Origin: Gemmatimonadaceae bacterium
GTDB taxonomy: Bacteria; Gemmatimonadota; Gemmatimonadetes; Gemmatimonadales; Gemmatimonadaceae
Length of the DNA stretch: 64,000 nt
Assembly (NCBI GenBank): GCA_020851455.1
Contig: JADZCT010000029.1
Span: forward strand, 228,370-292,369
Direction of reading: 5' to 3'
Part shown: piece by piece, positions 30,901-40,564 of the stretch
Layout of the letters: each line of letters opens with the position of its first letter
How positions within the stretch are numbered: the stretch's first letter is position 1
Position numbers and translations under genes: made by a program
The notes under the pieces: model-generated
Database searches by the model: none
Told to the model about the DNA's origin: nothing
What the model saw: the letters and a program-made list of their open reading frames with translations, nothing else

Positions 30901-31359
30901 ATGAGGATTCGCAGGTCCGCACAGCTGTTCGCGGTGCTGACCCTCGTTCTCATGCCACGAGCAATGAAGGCGCAGTCCACGCAGCCGGATCCGCAGCAGA
31001 AGAAGCCGGTTGTGGCGTTAGGGCAGAACTATCCAAACCCGTTCAATCCTGAGTCCAGGATTCAGTTCACGCTAGGCGACTATCCGGCGTGCACGGACGG
31101 CGGAAAGCAGTACCACGTGACGCTAAGGATCTACAACCTGCTGACGCAGGTCGTTGCGTATCCGCAGTTGGAAGGGAGTTCGGGTGGCGTGGCAGGGGGT
31201 CAGCGGCTCGAAAACGTGCTCTTGCCATGTGGCCAGTACACCGCGTACTGGAACGGCAAGTACATGGGCACGTCGAGGGAGGCCGCGTCAGGCACCTACT
31301 ATTGGCAGATCATCGCCGATGGCCAGAGCCTGATCAGGCGTTCGCTCGTTGCGAAATAG
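30901..31359 (+). CDS. Secreted stand-alone FlgD-like / T9SS type A-like sorting domain protein
   Basis: Signal peptide then LGQNYPNPFNPESRIQFTL...VTLRIYNLLTQVVAYP...YTAYWNGKYMGTSREAASGTYYWQIIADGQSLIRRSLVAK; no other domain. Confidence 0.8.
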   Translation: MRIRRSAQLFAVLTLVLMPRAMKAQSTQPDPQQKKPVVALGQNYPNPFNPESRIQFTLGDYPACTDGGKQYHVTLRIYNLLTQVVAYPQLEGSSGGVAGGQRLENVLLPCGQYTAYWNGKYMGTSREAASGTYYWQIIADGQSLIRRSLVAK

Positions 31360-31371
31360 GCTGGATCAATC

Positions 31372-31407
31372 GAACGAGGCCCGGGCGAACCATCCCGGGC
31401 CTCGTTC
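31372..31407 (+). terminator. Intrinsic terminator-like hairpin
   Basis: Perfect 14-bp inverted repeat GAACGAGGCCCGGG / CCCGGGCCTCGTTC with 8-nt loop, followed by ATTT. Confidence 0.75.
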
Positions 31408-31571
31408 ATTTGGCCAATGTGCCGGTCATAGCGGCAGCCATCGCGTTGCTGCGGGCCAATGCCATGCCCAATTGGCGCAGGAATCACGGTATCTCGCTTG
31501 CCTTCTGATGAATCTGCGGAACGACCTCGACGCCGGACGTACCCGATGACACTCAGCCAAGGCCACGCACC

Positions 31572-34160
31572 GTGATTTCCCAGGACAAGCTCACGATCAA
31601 GTCGGCGGAAGCGCTGAACGAGGCCGTCGCGCTGGCGCGCCGGAGCAGCAACCCCGTGGCGTACGATGTGCACCTGCTTCGGGTCCTCCTGGACCAGGAA
31701 GAGAGCGTGGTCGTGCCCATCCTGCAGAAGCTCGGAGTGAAGGTGCCGTCGCTGCGCGCCGCCCTCGACGCCGAGATCGCCCGCTACCCGAGGCAGAGCG
31801 ACGCCGACCCGTCACTCTCCCGCGAGCTGAACGCCGTCATTGACGCCGCGGAGAAGCAGGCCAAGGCAATGGGCGACGAGTACGTCTCCACGGAACACCT
31901 GCTGGTGGGGCTTGCGACCACGAAAGGCGCCGAGAGCGTGGCGATCCTCAAGGCGGCCGGGGTGACGCCCAAGGGGCTGGGCGACGCAGTGAGGGCCGTG
32001 CGCGGCGCGAGTCGCGTTACGGATCAGTCTCCCGAGGCGCAGTTCCAGGCGCTGCAGAAGTTCACGCGCGACCTGACCGAGATGGCGCGCAAGGGCAAGC
32101 TGGATCCCGTCATCGGTCGGGACGAGGAGATCAGACGCGTGATTCAGGTGCTCTCGCGCCGCACCAAGAACAATCCGGTGCTCATCGGCGAGCCGGGCGT
32201 CGGCAAGACGGCCATCGCCGAGGGCCTGGCGCAGCGCATCGTCAACGGCGACGTGCCCGAGTCGCTCAGGAACAAGCAACTCGTTGCGCTCGACCTCGGC
32301 GCTCTCATCGCTGGCGCCAAGTTTCGCGGCGAGTTCGAGGAACGCCTCAAGGCGGTGCTCAAGGAGATCACGTCGAGCGAGGGCCGCTTCGTAGTCTTCA
32401 TTGACGAGATGCACACGCTCGTTGGAGCGGGTAAGGCGGAGGGCTCGATGGACGCCGGCAACATGCTGAAGCCGTTGCTCGCCCGCGGCGAACTGCGCGT
32501 GGTCGGCGCGACGACGCTCGACGAGTACCGGCAGCATATCGAGAAGGATGCGGCCCTCGAGCGCCGCTTCCAGCCCGTGTACGTTGGCGAACCGACGGTC
32601 GAGAGCACCATCGCCATCCTGCGCGGGCTCAAGGAACGCTACGAATCGCACCACGGCGTGCGCATCACGGACGGCGCGATCGTCGCGGCGGCTACTCTCT
32701 CGAACCGCTACATCGGCGACCGGTTCCTCCCCGACAAGGCGATTGACCTCGTTGACGAGGCGGCGTCGCGCCTTCGCATCGAGATTGACTCGGTGCCGCA
32801 GGAGATTGATGAGGTCGAGCGGCGCATGGTGCAGCTCGAGATCGAACGCACTGCGCTTCAGAAGGAAAAGGACGCGGCGTCCAGGGAACGGCGCTCTGCT
32901 CTCGAAAAGGAACTGGCCGAGCTCAAGGAGAAGAGCGGCGCGATGCGTGCCCAGTGGCAGATGGAGAAGAACGCGCTGGGCGATGTCGGCAAGCTCAAGC
33001 AGCAGATCGAGGAGGCGCGCCACGAAGCCGAGCGTGCGACGCGATCGGGCGACCTGGAGCGCGCGGCCAAGATCAGGTACGGCGAACTGCCGGACCTGGA
33101 GAAGCAGTTCCGCGAGACGGAAGCGCGGCTTGCGTCGCAGCAGGAAGGCGGCGCGCGCTTCCTGCAGGAAGAGGTCACCGCCGAGGATATCGCCGAGATC
33201 GTAGCCAAGTGGACGGGCATTCCGGTCGCGCGGATGATGGAGGGCGAAAAGGAGCGGCTCGCCCGTCTGCACCTCGAACTCGCGAAGCGGGTGGTCGGGC
33301 AGCCGGAGGCGGTCGAGGCGGTGGCCGACGCCGTGCGCCGTTCTCGCGCGGGGCTCCAGGATCCCAACCGGCCGATCGGCTCGTTCATCTTCCTCGGGCC
33401 GACTGGCGTCGGCAAGACGGAAACCGCCCGCGCCCTCGCCGAGTTCCTCTTCGACGACGAGCAGGCGATGGTGCGCATTGACATGTCGGAGTACATGGAG
33501 AAGCACGCTGTCTCGAGGCTCATTGGCGCGCCGCCGGGCTACGTGGGGTATGACGAAGGTGGCCAGCTCACGGAGGCTGTCCGCCGCAGGCCGTACGCCG
33601 TCGTCCTCTTCGATGAGATCGAGAAAGCGCACCCGGACGTATTCAACATCCTGCTGCAGATCCTCGACGACGGCCGGCTTACCGACTCGCAGGGGCGCAC
33701 GGTTGACTTCAGGAACACCGTGATAATCATGACGTCCAACGTAGGCAGCCACATGATCCTCGAGGCGGCCGGTACGCAGGCATGGGCGGCGATCGAGAAG
33801 GAAGTGCTGCAGGCGCTTCGCGCCCAGTTCCGGCCGGAGTTCCTCAACCGCGTGGACGACATAATCGTTTTCCATCCGCTCGGCAGGGAAGAGGTTGGCC
33901 GCATCGTTGACCTCCAGATCAAGCGGATGGACAAGCTCCTCGCCGACAGGAACATGACGCTCGACCTCACGCCCGAGGCGCGCGCGCTCATCGCGAACGA
34001 AGGCTACGACCCTGCGTTTGGCGCGCGGCCGCTCAAGCGCGCCATCCAGCGGCTCGTGCAGAACCCGCTGGCGCTGGCAGTGCTCGAAGGACGGTTCGCC
34101 GATGGCGACAACGTCAAGGCGGTCGTAGAGGGCGACCGCCTTGCGTTCACAAAGATCTGA
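31572..34160 (+). CDS. clpB: ATP-dependent chaperone ClpB
   Basis: GTG start; [86 protein letters not shown]; middle coiled coil. Confidence 0.97.
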   Translation: MISQDKLTIKSAEALNEAVALARRSSNPVAYDVHLLRVLLDQEESVVVPILQKLGVKVPSLRAALDAEIARYPRQSDADPSLSRELNAVIDAAEKQAKAMGDEYVSTEHLLVGLATTKGAESVAILKAAGVTPKGLGDAVRAVRGASRVTDQSPEAQFQALQKFTRDLTEMARKGKLDPVIGRDEEIRRVIQVLSRRTKNNPVLIGEPGVGKTAIAEGLAQRIVNGDVPESLRNKQLVALDLGALIAGAKFRGEFEERLKAVLKEITSSEGRFVVFIDEMHTLVGAGKAEGSMDAGNMLKPLLARGELRVVGATTLDEYRQHIEKDAALERRFQPVYVGEPTVESTIAILRGLKERYESHHGVRITDGAIVAAATLSNRYIGDRFLPDKAIDLVDEAASRLRIEIDSVPQEIDEVERRMVQLEIERTALQKEKDAASRERRSALEKELAELKEKSGAMRAQWQMEKNALGDVGKLKQQIEEARHEAERATRSGDLERAAKIRYGELPDLEKQFRETEARLASQQEGGARFLQEEVTAEDIAEIVAKWTGIPVARMMEGEKERLARLHLELAKRVVGQPEAVEAVADAVRRSRAGLQDPNRPIGSFIFLGPTGVGKTETARALAEFLFDDEQAMVRIDMSEYMEKHAVSRLIGAPPGYVGYDEGGQLTEAVRRRPYAVVLFDEIEKAHPDVFNILLQILDDGRLTDSQGRTVDFRNTVIIMTSNVGSHMILEAAGTQAWAAIEKEVLQALRAQFRPEFLNRVDDIIVFHPLGREEVGRIVDLQIKRMDKLLADRNMTLDLTPEARALIANEGYDPAFGARPLKRAIQRLVQNPLALAVLEGRFADGDNVKAVVEGDRLAFTKI

Positions 34161-34190
34161 GGGTGCCGGGTCGCCAGCCGCGGATCAACC

Positions 34191-34232
34191 CCGGGGGCGC
34201 CGGGTCGCCCGGTCTGTTCGGGTGGCCCCCGG
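34191..34232. terminator. Possible shared terminator hairpin between convergent clpB and metalloprotease gene
   Basis: CCGGGGGC (34191-34198) / GCCCCCGG (34225-34232) inverted repeat in convergent gap. Confidence 0.35.
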
Positions 34233-34239
34233 CGGCCGG

Positions 34240-36267
34240 CTATTGCGTCCTGACCAGCACGAGTTCAACCGCCGGCTGCAGCAGCGACGGCACGACTGCT
34301 GCCTGCACCCCGGGATTCACGCGGAACCGCATGTAGCCGGCGCCGCCTGCCGGCAGGGTGAATGACTGCGAGGCTCCGCCGATGATCTGCTTGGCCTGGA
34401 GCGGGAACCCGGTGTTACCGAGCTGGTTGGTGAGGATGTTCCGGAAGTTCCAGCTTGCGTGCTGGTAGAGCGGGTTGGCCGAAACCCCGGCGTCACCCAG
34501 GAAGTTCGCGAGCGCCCACGACCGGAACCCGGTTGCAATCCCGCCCGTGAACACCGGCCCCAGCACGGCGCTGAGGTTGGTCATTCCGTTCGACTTGGAG
34601 TTCACGAGCGCATGGAAGTACGAGTTGGACGGCAAGGTCCCGAGATCCACTGCGTATCGGAGGAAGCTCCATGTCGCGCCGCGGGTCGGCAGGTTGTCGT
34701 CCTTCGCGTATGGCGACGATGACTCAGGCGCCTTGAGGTAGCTGTTGTACCGGCTAAGGTTGTCAACCTGGTAGGCATTCGTCATGGCGAAGCCGGGGTC
34801 GCTGGCCGCGATCATCGCCAGCGTGAGGTCGCTCTTCGGCGCCAGCCCCGTGGCGCGATAGAAGAGCAACTCCTCGGCGATGTGCGAAAGCCCCTCATTC
34901 AGCCAGACCACCTCGAAGTCATCGGCGTCGTTCACGTACATCCGCCGGCTCGCGTTGATCAGGTGCTGGAATTCGTGAGTGAGCGTGCCGATTACGTCGG
35001 TGAGCAGCAGCGCCTTCGTCTTGAAGTAGGCGTTGTATACGGAGTTCGGGTCTACGACCGGCGCGTAGAACATCTCGCCTTCGTTGCTCGCTGCGCAGGC
35101 CTGGAGACCGAGCGCGGTGTTGCCGGCCGCGGGGAACAGGTCCCGCGCGTAGAAGAAGCCGCCGATGACCGAGCTTGCTCCGGCCGCCGTGAGCTTGTTC
35201 ACCGCCTGTGTAAAGAAGATGACTATCCGGCCGTTGCCGTCCATGTCGCTCGGGGCTCCAAAGGCGGTGGTATCGAGCGGGAAGACGAGCGTGTCGAACG
35301 TCGCGGCGAAGCTCTGGTAGTCCGCCGTGGTGAAGCCTCCGGCCGGGGCGGCCGTGTCGGCCAGGATGATGGACGACGAGCTGATCGCCACGACGCGGCC
35401 CACGTTGTACTCGGGCGTGTCGCAGGCGCGTTTCGAGTTGGTGTTGAGCGTCACGAGGTCGCCGAGCGCCGGCGTGGCAGAGAGGCCCTTCACCAGCGAC
35501 GGCGCACCGGGCGCCCGCAGCGGCGCACGGGCCCTGGCTTGCGCCTGCAGGCGCTCGTATGCGGCCGCGCGGTCCGTCCTGGCGCGCAGCAGCGGACCCA
35601 GTTCGGCGCGTTCGCGGGTGCGCAGGCCGACCTCGAACGCGCGGTTCGGTCCAGACGATGCCGCAGCCAGACTCGGGGCCGGGCCGGTCGGCAGTCGGAG
35701 CGCGGCGGCGGCTGGCAGCCCGATTGCCTGCGTGGTGTTGGTCGCATCGAGGCGCACGCCGAGCGCCTGGCCCGTCGTATCGAGGCTGTTGTTGAACGCG
35801 AGGAGCATGTACTCGCTCCCGGTCGTGCCGGCCGCGATGCAGATGGCGGAACGGTCCGGGCCCGCGAGCAGGCGCACGTCGCCGGGCACAAGTGCAAGTC
35901 CGGCCGCGCCTGCGCACGGGTTCTGAAGCGCTGCGACGGTGATGCTGACGCTGCCGATCTTTCCCTCGACGGTTGCCGAGATGATGGCGACCCCGGGCGA
36001 CACGCCCGTCACGGTGCCAGCGGCCGTCACGGTGGCAACGAGACTGTTCGACGAGTTCCACGTGGCGGCCCGGCCCGTGAGCACCGCGCCCGTGGCGTCC
36101 GCGACGGAGTAGGTGAGGACGACTTGCTGCCCGACGGTGATCCCGGTGCCCGGCGCAGTAACCGTGACCGAGGCCACGGGTTTCGGGCCTGTGCTTCCAC
36201 CGCCCTTGCTGCAACTGCTGAGGCCGGCTGCAAGCCCAATGGCGAGGAACGGCGCGAAACGTTTCAT
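34240..36267 (-). CDS. Secreted lipoprotein with Ig-like domain and M30 (hyicolysin)-like zinc metallopeptidase domain
   Basis: ATG at 36267; lipobox GLSSCSKG; PVASVTVTAPGTGITVGQQVVLTYSVAD; LTHEFQHLINASRRM...VWLNEGLSHIAEELLFY. Confidence 0.75.
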   Translation of the reverse strand: MKRFAPFLAIGLAAGLSSCSKGGGSTGPKPVASVTVTAPGTGITVGQQVVLTYSVADATGAVLTGRAATWNSSNSLVATVTAAGTVTGVSPGVAIISATVEGKIGSVSITVAALQNPCAGAAGLALVPGDVRLLAGPDRSAICIAAGTTGSEYMLLAFNNSLDTTGQALGVRLDATNTTQAIGLPAAAALRLPTGPAPSLAAASSGPNRAFEVGLRTRERAELGPLLRARTDRAAAYERLQAQARARAPLRAPGAPSLVKGLSATPALGDLVTLNTNSKRACDTPEYNVGRVVAISSSSIILADTAAPAGGFTTADYQSFAATFDTLVFPLDTTAFGAPSDMDGNGRIVIFFTQAVNKLTAAGASSVIGGFFYARDLFPAAGNTALGLQACAASNEGEMFYAPVVDPNSVYNAYFKTKALLLTDVIGTLTHEFQHLINASRRMYVNDADDFEVVWLNEGLSHIAEELLFYRATGLAPKSDLTLAMIAASDPGFAMTNAYQVDNLSRYNSYLKAPESSSPYAKDDNLPTRGATWSFLRYAVDLGTLPSNSYFHALVNSKSNGMTNLSAVLGPVFTGGIATGFRSWALANFLGDAGVSANPLYQHASWNFRNILTNQLGNTGFPLQAKQIIGGASQSFTLPAGGAGYMRFRVNPGVQAAVVPSLLQPAVELVLVRTQ

Positions 36268-36328
36268 GGAGATGGTTGGAGGCGTGCGGTAAGTTGGTTG
36301 GTGTCCCGAAACACCGTCAACGGCGTGG

Positions 36329-36823
36329 GTGCGCGATACGATGACAGCCGCAGGCGAAGGCAGCAGATCGGTGGGATCGGAAGAAGATGGCAGGTGGATG
36401 GCCGAGGCGCTGGAGGCGGCTCGCAAGGCGGGCGCGGCCGGTGAGGTGCCCGTCGGCGCGGTCGTCGTACGCGGAGGCGCCGTCATCGCCCGCGCTGGCA
36501 ACGCCATGCGCGCCGAAGGCGCGGTCGCGCACGCCGAGCTGCGGGCGATTTCCGATGCGATTCGGGTGACGGGCGGACCGTGGCTGGAAGGGTGCACGCT
36601 CTATGTGACGCTCGAACCATGCGCAATGTGTGCGGGCGCGATCGTCCTGGCCCGGCTCGACCGCGTGGTGTTCGGAGCGTGGGACGACAAGGCCGGGATG
36701 GCAGGGTCGCTTGGCGATCTGCTCCGTCACCCCGGGCTGAACCACTCCCCGCAGGTGCTCGCGGGCGTCGGGGCGACGGAATCGGCCGCGCTGCTCCGGG
36801 CGTTTTTCGCGACGCGGCGCTGA
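36329..36823 (+). CDS. tadA: tRNA(adenine34) deaminase
   Basis: EVPVGAVVVRGGAVIARAGN, AHAELRAI, LYVTLEPCAMCAGAIVLARLDRVVFGAWDDKAGMAGS; alternative ATG at 36341. Confidence 0.93.
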   Translation: MRDTMTAAGEGSRSVGSEEDGRWMAEALEAARKAGAAGEVPVGAVVVRGGAVIARAGNAMRAEGAVAHAELRAISDAIRVTGGPWLEGCTLYVTLEPCAMCAGAIVLARLDRVVFGAWDDKAGMAGSLGDLLRHPGLNHSPQVLAGVGATESAALLRAFFATRR

Positions 36824-36879
36824 ACCGCGTTGACGCGGTGCCTGCGCGCTGGTATTCATTCGTGTTCTGGCAAAGACCT

Positions 36880-36966
36880 GGACAGGTGGCCGAGCGGTTG
36901 AAGGCACCGGTCTCGAAAACCGGCATACCGGCAACGGTATCGTGAGTTCGAATCTCACCCTGTCCG
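36880..36966 (+). tRNA. tRNA-Ser (anticodon CGA)
   Basis: Acceptor GGACAGG/CCTGTCC; anticodon loop CTCGAAA in CGGTCTCGAAAACCG; long variable arm; GTTCGAATC T-loop; no encoded CCA. Confidence 0.95.
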
Positions 36967-37053
36967 TGCATGCAATCGTCGTCGCGAAGGGCGGGGCAGT
37001 GGCGCGAGCCGCACGGCCGGGCGCTGCCCCTCCTGCGTGAGATCGCCAACGAG

Positions 37054-37141
37054 GGACGGGTGGCCGAGTGGTTTAAGGCGCAGGCCTGGAAAGCTTGTGT
37101 ACGCTAATAACGTACCGTGGGTTCGAATCCCACCCCGTCCG
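37054..37141 (+). tRNA. tRNA-Ser (anticodon GGA)
   Basis: Acceptor GGACGGG/CCCGTCC; anticodon loop CTGGAAA; long variable arm; GGTTCGAATCC; no encoded CCA. Confidence 0.95.
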
Positions 37142-37152
37142 TGGACTGCGCG

Positions 37153-38187
37153 GTGACCCGGGAACTCCACTTTGGACTGCACACGTTCGGCGACGTCACG
37201 CTGGACGAAGCCGGACGCCCCAAGGAGCACGCCCAGGTTCTCCGTGACGTGGTAGCCGAAGGCGTTGCGGCAGATGCCGCAGGGCTCGACGCGTTCGCCG
37301 TCGGCGAGCACCATCGTCCCGACTTCGCGATCTCCGCACCCGAGGTTGTCCTGGCCGCGCTGGCAACGGCGACAAAGCGCGTTCGACTTGGCACTGCCGT
37401 CACGGTGCTCAGCTCCGACGACCCGGTGCGGGTGTACGAGCGTTTCGCCACGCTCGACGGCCTGTCGCGCGGGAGGGCCGAGGTGATCCTCGGCAGGGGA
37501 TCGTTCACCGAGTCGTTCCCGCTGTTTGGTTACTCGCTCGACGACTACCACGTGCTGTTCGAGGAGAAGCTCGACCTCTTCGCACGCCTGCGCGGCGAGG
37601 GCGAGGTTACCTGGACCGGAACGACCCGGGCTCCGCTCGATCGCCAGCGTGTGTACCCGCATGCGGAGTCCGTCCCCATTCCGACATGGGTCGGCGTTGG
37701 TGGCAGCCCGGACTCGGTGGCCCGGGCTGCGCGGCACGGGTTCGGGCTCATGCTCGCGATCATTGGCGGGGCTTCAGCGCGATTCGTGCCGTACGTGGAG
37801 CTTTTCCGCCGGCTGTGCGCCGAGACGGGGAAGGGAATCCCGCCGGTGGGGGTCCATTCGCCGGGCCACGTGGCGCTGACCGATGCCGAGGCAAGGGCGC
37901 AGTTCTGGCCTGCCTACAAGCGCATGCACGACCAGATTGGCGCCGAGCGGGGCTGGCCGCCGCTCACAGCGCGCGCATTCGAGGCGGAGATCGAGGCGGG
38001 GGCCCTGTACGTCGGATCGCCGGACACGGTCGCAAGAAAAGTGGCCGCCACGGCGCGTGGCCTCGACCTCAGCCGGTTCGACCTCAAGTACAGCGCCGGA
38101 ACCCTCCCTCACGACGCGATGCTCCGCAGCATCGAGCTCTACGGAACGCAGGTCCTGCCTCGGGTGCGGGAACTGCTCTCGGACTGA
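37153..38187 (+). CDS. LLM-class flavin-dependent oxidoreductase
   Basis: LHFGLHTFGDV...AGLDAFAVGEHHRPDFAISAPEVVLAALATATKRVRLGTAVTVLSSDDPVRVYERFATLDGLSRGRAEVILGRGSF; GTG at 37153 (or GTG 37141 overlapping the tRNA end). Confidence 0.88.
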   Translation: MTRELHFGLHTFGDVTLDEAGRPKEHAQVLRDVVAEGVAADAAGLDAFAVGEHHRPDFAISAPEVVLAALATATKRVRLGTAVTVLSSDDPVRVYERFATLDGLSRGRAEVILGRGSFTESFPLFGYSLDDYHVLFEEKLDLFARLRGEGEVTWTGTTRAPLDRQRVYPHAESVPIPTWVGVGGSPDSVARAARHGFGLMLAIIGGASARFVPYVELFRRLCAETGKGIPPVGVHSPGHVALTDAEARAQFWPAYKRMHDQIGAERGWPPLTARAFEAEIEAGALYVGSPDTVARKVAATARGLDLSRFDLKYSAGTLPHDAMLRSIELYGTQVLPRVRELLSD

Positions 38188-38256
38188 GCGTTCGCCGGTA
38201 AACGTTTTGCGGTTTGCGGTGTCTAACAGGGCAGGACAGGCAACGGCACCCATCCG

Positions 38257-38442
38257 ATGATCCAGACTTCCTACGACCCACGCGCGAAGACGGCATCCAG
38301 CGGGATGTTCTGCGTTCTTGACGCCGAAGGGCGACCGATCGGGACGATCCGGTTCCCGGTACAGCGGCAGCCTCTGGGCCATGGCCGCGAGAAGGTTTAC
38401 CTGGAGCGGCCCGCGGCGCAGCCCGACCGCCCGGCGAGGTAA
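38257..38442 (+). CDS. Small hypothetical protein (61 aa)
   Basis: Fills the gap between oxidoreductase and GT87 gene; followed by a hairpin at 38449-38472. Confidence 0.4.
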   Translation: MIQTSYDPRAKTASSGMFCVLDAEGRPIGTIRFPVQRQPLGHGREKVYLERPAAQPDRPAR

Positions 38443-38448
38443 GCCGTG

Positions 38449-38472
38449 GCCCGCCGGGAGTCCCCGGCGGGC
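38449..38472 (+). terminator. Hairpin after small ORF
   Basis: GCCCGCCGGG / CCCGGCGGGC with 4-nt loop; no clear U-tract. Confidence 0.45.
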
Positions 38473-38544
38473 AGCACCCGCGCGACCGTGCGATTCGCCG
38501 GGCGCGTTCCGCAACAGCGCTTCGCTCGGTAGCTTGTTGGGCGA

Positions 38545-39768
38545 ATGTCGTTCCCCGCTTTGCGTCGCCCGACGACGGCGCTGCGCATAACCCTGGCGGC
38601 ATACATCGCCACGTCAGTTGCCGTGGCGATCCAGCGGACTGTCTTTTCCCGCGAGAACAACTTCTGGATCTTCCGGGCCGCGTTCGCTCACTTGCGCGAA
38701 GGCGCGGATCTGTACGCGGCGTACCCTGAAATCCACAGCGACTTCTTCAAGTACAGCCCGACTTTTGCATTTCTTTTCGCGCCGTTTGCCCTGCTGCCGC
38801 CTGTTGTCGGCTACGCCCTTTGGGCGTCGGCGTGCGCGTTCGCTGTCTGGGTGGGGATTTCGCGCTTCCTGCCCGCGCGCGCGGCGGTGGTTGCGCTCGC
38901 GGTTTCATGGCTCGCCGTGCTCGGCGACATGCAGCGGGCCCAGAGCAACGCGCTGGTTGCCGGACTGATGATCCTCGCGTGGGCGTCGTTCGAGCGCGGG
39001 CGCCCGGTGCGCGCAGCCGCTGCGATCGCGGGCGGCGCGTTCGTGAAGATCTTTCCCCTCGCCGCGGCGATGGGCGCGCTCCTGCGCCGCCAGTGGCTGA
39101 GATTCTGCGTTATCCTCGCCGGGGTGATGGCCGCTGGCGCCGCGCTTCCCCTGCTCGTTGCGGCCCCGGGAACCCTCGGCGCGCAATACGCCTCATGGTA
39201 TGCCATCGAGACGCGCGACGCCGCCCCGATGCCGCGTTACGGAACCGGCGGCGCCGACCTCTACGCGGGGCTGATGGGCCAGTTTCGCGTGTGGTTCGGC
39301 ACGGACTGGCCGCACTGGCCAGTGCAGTTCGCAGGGCTGGTGCTGCTCCTCCTGCCCGTCGTCGTGCAGCGCCGCCGGTTCGTCGAGCCGGTATTCAGGG
39401 TCACCCTGCTTGCGAGTCTTCTCCTTTTCTGCGTGCTCTTCAATCATCAGGCCGAGTCTCCGTCGTACGCGATCGCGATGATCGGCGTGGGGATATGGTA
39501 CGCCGCAGGCGAGCGCGCGGCATGGCGGACTGCGCTGATGCTTGCCTGCCTGCTCATCGTGAACGTGGCATCCACCGACCTGATGCCGCGCGAATGGTAC
39601 CGGGAGTACTACGTCGCATACCTGCTCAAGACGGTGCCGCTCATTCCGGCGTGGATCGTCATGCAGCTCGAGCTGCACGGCCTCGTGCGGAACGCCGGCG
39701 CCTCAGAGCTGGCCGAAATGGGCGAGGGCAACGTCGTCGGCGCTCATCCGGCTGCGGACGCCCGCTGA
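38545..39768 (+). CDS. GT87-like (DUF2029) integral membrane glycosyltransferase
   Basis: Multi-TM; HLREGADLYAAYPEIHSDFFKYSPTFAFLFAPFALLPPVVGYALW. Confidence 0.78.
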   Translation: MSFPALRRPTTALRITLAAYIATSVAVAIQRTVFSRENNFWIFRAAFAHLREGADLYAAYPEIHSDFFKYSPTFAFLFAPFALLPPVVGYALWASACAFAVWVGISRFLPARAAVVALAVSWLAVLGDMQRAQSNALVAGLMILAWASFERGRPVRAAAAIAGGAFVKIFPLAAAMGALLRRQWLRFCVILAGVMAAGAALPLLVAAPGTLGAQYASWYAIETRDAAPMPRYGTGGADLYAGLMGQFRVWFGTDWPHWPVQFAGLVLLLLPVVVQRRRFVEPVFRVTLLASLLLFCVLFNHQAESPSYAIAMIGVGIWYAAGERAAWRTALMLACLLIVNVASTDLMPREWYREYYVAYLLKTVPLIPAWIVMQLELHGLVRNAGASELAEMGEGNVVGAHPAADAR

Positions 39769-40530
39769 GAGCAGTGCGGCAAGTTCGCGTTCCCGCTGCC
39801 ATGTGTAGCCGTCCATTCCGGAGAGCGCGGCGTCCGCGTGGCCCGGATGGACCATCAGTTCGACGGAACCCGACGGGAGGCGGCTGAGCACGCGGGAGAT
39901 CAGGGCATGGAATCCGTGTCCGCCCTGCATCGAGATGCCGATGAAGTGATCGGGCGCGCGCGTCCGCGGCGCACCGAATGATGCCGCCCGCCACGACCAG
40001 GCAACTATCGCCCTGTGGGCATGCGACCTGAGGCCGCCCGGCACCAGCCGATGGGACTCGACTGGGCGGCGCAGCGGCAGCCCGCGCCGGCTGGCCACGC
40101 GAGCCACTGCCGCACGAACGGCTGGGAGCGCGTGGGTATGCCGGTGCGAGTCAATGTGGGTCACGCGAACGCCGATCCGCTCGATCGCCTGAAGTTGCGC
40201 TTCGCATTCGGCTTCGACTTCGGCGCCGTCGAGCCGGCCGGTCAGCGCCCGCGCCACGAGCGCCGTGAGCGGGAGGAACCGGCCCGTGTGCGTGCCGGAA
40301 AGCGACGCCGCGGGAACGAGCGGCGCGCCGGAGAGGATGTTGAAGTGCAGCCCGATTCCCAGCGTTGGCGCCGTCCTGGCGAGGCCTGAGGCGTGAGCCC
40401 AGCCCGGGCAGTGGACCATCATCGAAGTTGACGTTACGGTTCCGGCGGAATGCGCCTCGAGAATCCCGTCGGTTACCGCAGGAGAGATCCCGAAATCATC
40501 GGCGTTCACGATGAGCCGGGTGCGGGCCAT
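39703..40530 (-). CDS. ChbG/HpnK (YdjC-like) family deacetylase
   Basis: RLIVNADDFGISPAVTDGILEAHSAGTVTSTSMMV; VTHIDSHRHTHALPAV. Confidence 0.88.
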   Translation of the reverse strand: MARTRLIVNADDFGISPAVTDGILEAHSAGTVTSTSMMVHCPGWAHASGLARTAPTLGIGLHFNILSGAPLVPAASLSGTHTGRFLPLTALVARALTGRLDGAEVEAECEAQLQAIERIGVRVTHIDSHRHTHALPAVRAAVARVASRRGLPLRRPVESHRLVPGGLRSHAHRAIVAWSWRAASFGAPRTRAPDHFIGISMQGGHGFHALISRVLSRLPSGSVELMVHPGHADAALSGMDGYTWQRERELAALLSAGVRSRMSADDVALAHFGQL

Positions 40531-40564
40531 CGCTGCGCTCACCCGGTCCGGCGTCCGTCGCCGG

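Noticed and set aside
31812-33875. 687-aa minus-strand ORF opposite clpB
   Set aside because: Antisense artefact.
34161-34240. Short direct repeats GCCGGGTCGCC after clpB considered as a CRISPR-like or mobile repeat
   Set aside because: Only two imperfect copies; better explained as terminator hairpins between convergent genes.
34882-36444. 520-aa plus-strand ORF opposite the metalloprotease
   Set aside because: Gly/Arg-rich mirror ORF; the minus strand has signal peptide, Ig domain and HEXXH.
36880-37141. tRNA-Sec (selC) candidate near selB
   Set aside because: Both tRNAs have serine anticodons CGA and GGA and ordinary acceptor lengths.
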